Below, in pieces: positions 17,623 through 18,652 of a stretch of 18,652 nt of DNA (its first letter is position 1; the number at the start of each line of letters is the position of its first letter). Location: the NCBI GenBank assembly GCA_031292735.1, contig JARLGP010000201.1, positions 1-18,652 of the forward strand, read 5' to 3'. A program made the position numbers and the translations under genes. The stretch is from Holophaga sp. GTDB taxonomy: Bacteria > Acidobacteriota > Holophagae > Holophagales > Holophagaceae. Under the pieces are notes generated by a model. The model was not told the origin of the DNA and did no database searches. It worked only from the letters and a program-made list of their open reading frames with translations.

Positions 17623-18652
17623 ATGAACAACCGTATCGATCGCGTCGGCAAGTTCGAAATCATTGAGCCTTTGGGAGAAGGCGGCCTGGGCGAGGTGTTC
17701 CTGGCCCGGGATACCATCATCGGCCGGGAGGTGGCGCTCAAGATCATCCGCAAGGCCTCGCTGCTCCCCCCGGACCCGGAGGGGCGGTTCCTGCGGGAAG
17801 CCCAGGCCGCCGGCCGGCTCAGCCACCCCAACGTGGCCACCATCCATGAGTTCGGCGACAAGGCCGGCGTCCTGTTCCAGGTGATGGACTACGTTTCCGG
17901 AGCGGACCTGGGCACCCTGTTCCAGGACCATGCCCTCACCCCCAAGGAGGCCCTGGAACTGCTGGCGCAGGTGTGCGACGGCCTGGCCTATGCCCACCAG
18001 CACGGCATCCTGCACCGCAACCTGAAGCCGTCCAATGTCCGCATGGGCCGGGTGGCCGGGCGCCCCGCGCCGAAGATCCTCGATTTCGGCATGAGCCGGG
18101 TTCAGGGCAGCGATGCCGTCCATCTGGCCACCCTCGCCGCCACCGCCCCCGAGGCGCTCCAGGGCAAGGCCGAGGCCAGGTCGGACCTGTTCTCGGTGGG
18201 GGTGCTGCTCTACCAGGCCCTCACCGGAACCCAGCCCTTTGCCGGCGACGACCCGGCCGCCATCGCCCAGCGGGTGCGCGAGGAGCAGCCCGCAGCCCTC
18301 GACCTGCAGCAGTTCCCGGAGCTCAGCCCGGCCATCCAGGACATCCTGAACCAGGCCCTGGCCAAGGATCCGGCGGAACGCTTCGCCTCGGCCGAAGCCA
18401 TGGCCGAGGCCCTGAGGGCGGCGCGCGACCCGTCCTGGACCCCGCAACTGAACCCGCCCGAACCGACCCGATCGGCCAAGCTGGTCCCCAGCCGGTCCAA
18501 GGCCGACCGGCCCGCCCATTCCATGGCGCCCCGGATCTGGACCTCGGTCCTGGTGCTGCTGGTCCTGGGCGGGGCGGGCGGCTACTGGCTGCGGACCCAC
18601 CGCGTGGCCTGGCGCGCCGCCGCGCCGAAGCCCCAGGCGGCCCAGGCCGCCC
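17623..18652 (+). CDS. Membrane-anchored Ser/Thr protein kinase-like protein (predicted pseudokinase), 3' end outside window
   Basis: 343 residues are visible. A PknB-type kinase domain (about 8-268) is followed by a Pro-rich juxtamembrane linker, a transmembrane segment about 306-322 and the start of an Ala/Pro/Gln-rich extracytoplasmic part. Present are the glycine loop LGEGGLGEVFLAR (17-29), K40 in VALK, helix-C E59, N138 in LKPSN, D154 in LDFG, APE at 175-177 and D188. The catalytic loop reads H131-R132-N133 where active kinases have HRD. The activation segment between DFG and APE is only 18 residues and lacks the usual GTPxYM. Nucleotide binding looks possible but phosphotransfer is probably lost. 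ATG 17623 has GGAAAG upstream. The frame is open to the window edge. Confidence 0.88.
   Translation, partial: MNNRIDRVGKFEIIEPLGEGGLGEVFLARDTIIGREVALKIIRKASLLPPDPEGRFLREAQAAGRLSHPNVATIHEFGDKAGVLFQVMDYVSGADLGTLFQDHALTPKEALELLAQVCDGLAYAHQHGILHRNLKPSNVRMGRVAGRPAPKILDFGMSRVQGSDAVHLATLAATAPEALQGKAEARSDLFSVGVLLYQALTGTQPFAGDDPAAIAQRVREEQPAALDLQQFPELSPAIQDILNQALAKDPAERFASAEAMAEALRAARDPSWTPQLNPPEPTRSAKLVPSRSKADRPAHSMAPRIWTSVLVLLVLGGAGGYWLRTHRVAWRAAAPKPQAAQAA

Overview
The window is dense, high-GC bacterial chromosome, visibly about two-thirds G+C, with no tRNA, rRNA, IS element or CRISPR array. A complete elongasome operon shows a Gram-negative rod. The NADH-binding Fe-S flavoprotein, DUF4139 protein, chemotaxis genes and lipoproteins would fit Acidobacteriota, class Holophagae (Geothrix/Holophaga-like). 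That taxonomic guess is inference and no marker gene here proves it.

Left part, all minus strand (1-8094). Reading right to left in transcription order: a small SurA_N-type lipoprotein (8094-7492) closed by a strong hairpin terminator; a chemotaxis cluster of a methyl-accepting protein and CheW (7240-5179); a REC-EAL c-di-GMP phosphodiesterase (5013-3763); a secreted DUF4139 protein (3726-2296); and, from its own promoter region, a NuoF/HydB-type NADH-binding flavoprotein that runs off the left edge (2010-1). Two short fragments with CheW C-terminal sequence lie before the MCP and after CheW. They suggest that this cluster once held more cheW copies.

Right part, all plus strand (8163-18652). 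After a divergent gap of about 70 bp comes a small glutaredoxin-like protein. The cell-elongation operon follows, mreB-mreC-mreD-mrdA(PBP2)-rodA-ligA. It has 4-bp ATGA overlaps at mreC/mreD and mrdA/rodA, a GTG start for mreB, a GTG start for mreC, a TTG start for mrdA, and DNA ligase as the last gene. A lipoprotein with an Ig-like domain and a seven-bladed kelch propeller follows, then a hairpin, then a membrane-anchored Ser/Thr kinase-like protein cut by the right edge.

MreB filaments, MreC/MreD, the PBP2 transpeptidase and the RodA glycosyltransferase together build side-wall peptidoglycan. The chemotaxis and c-di-GMP genes on the other side act on motility and surface behaviour.

The observations most worth a second look are two apparent losses of catalytic residues. 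RodA has Phe where SEDS polymerases have the catalytic Asp (HTDF becomes TTFF). The kinase has HRN instead of HRD plus a shortened activation segment. Others are the CheW fragments, an MCP that almost lacks a HAMP domain, and two tandem thioredoxin-like Fe-S domains on the NADH-binding subunit.
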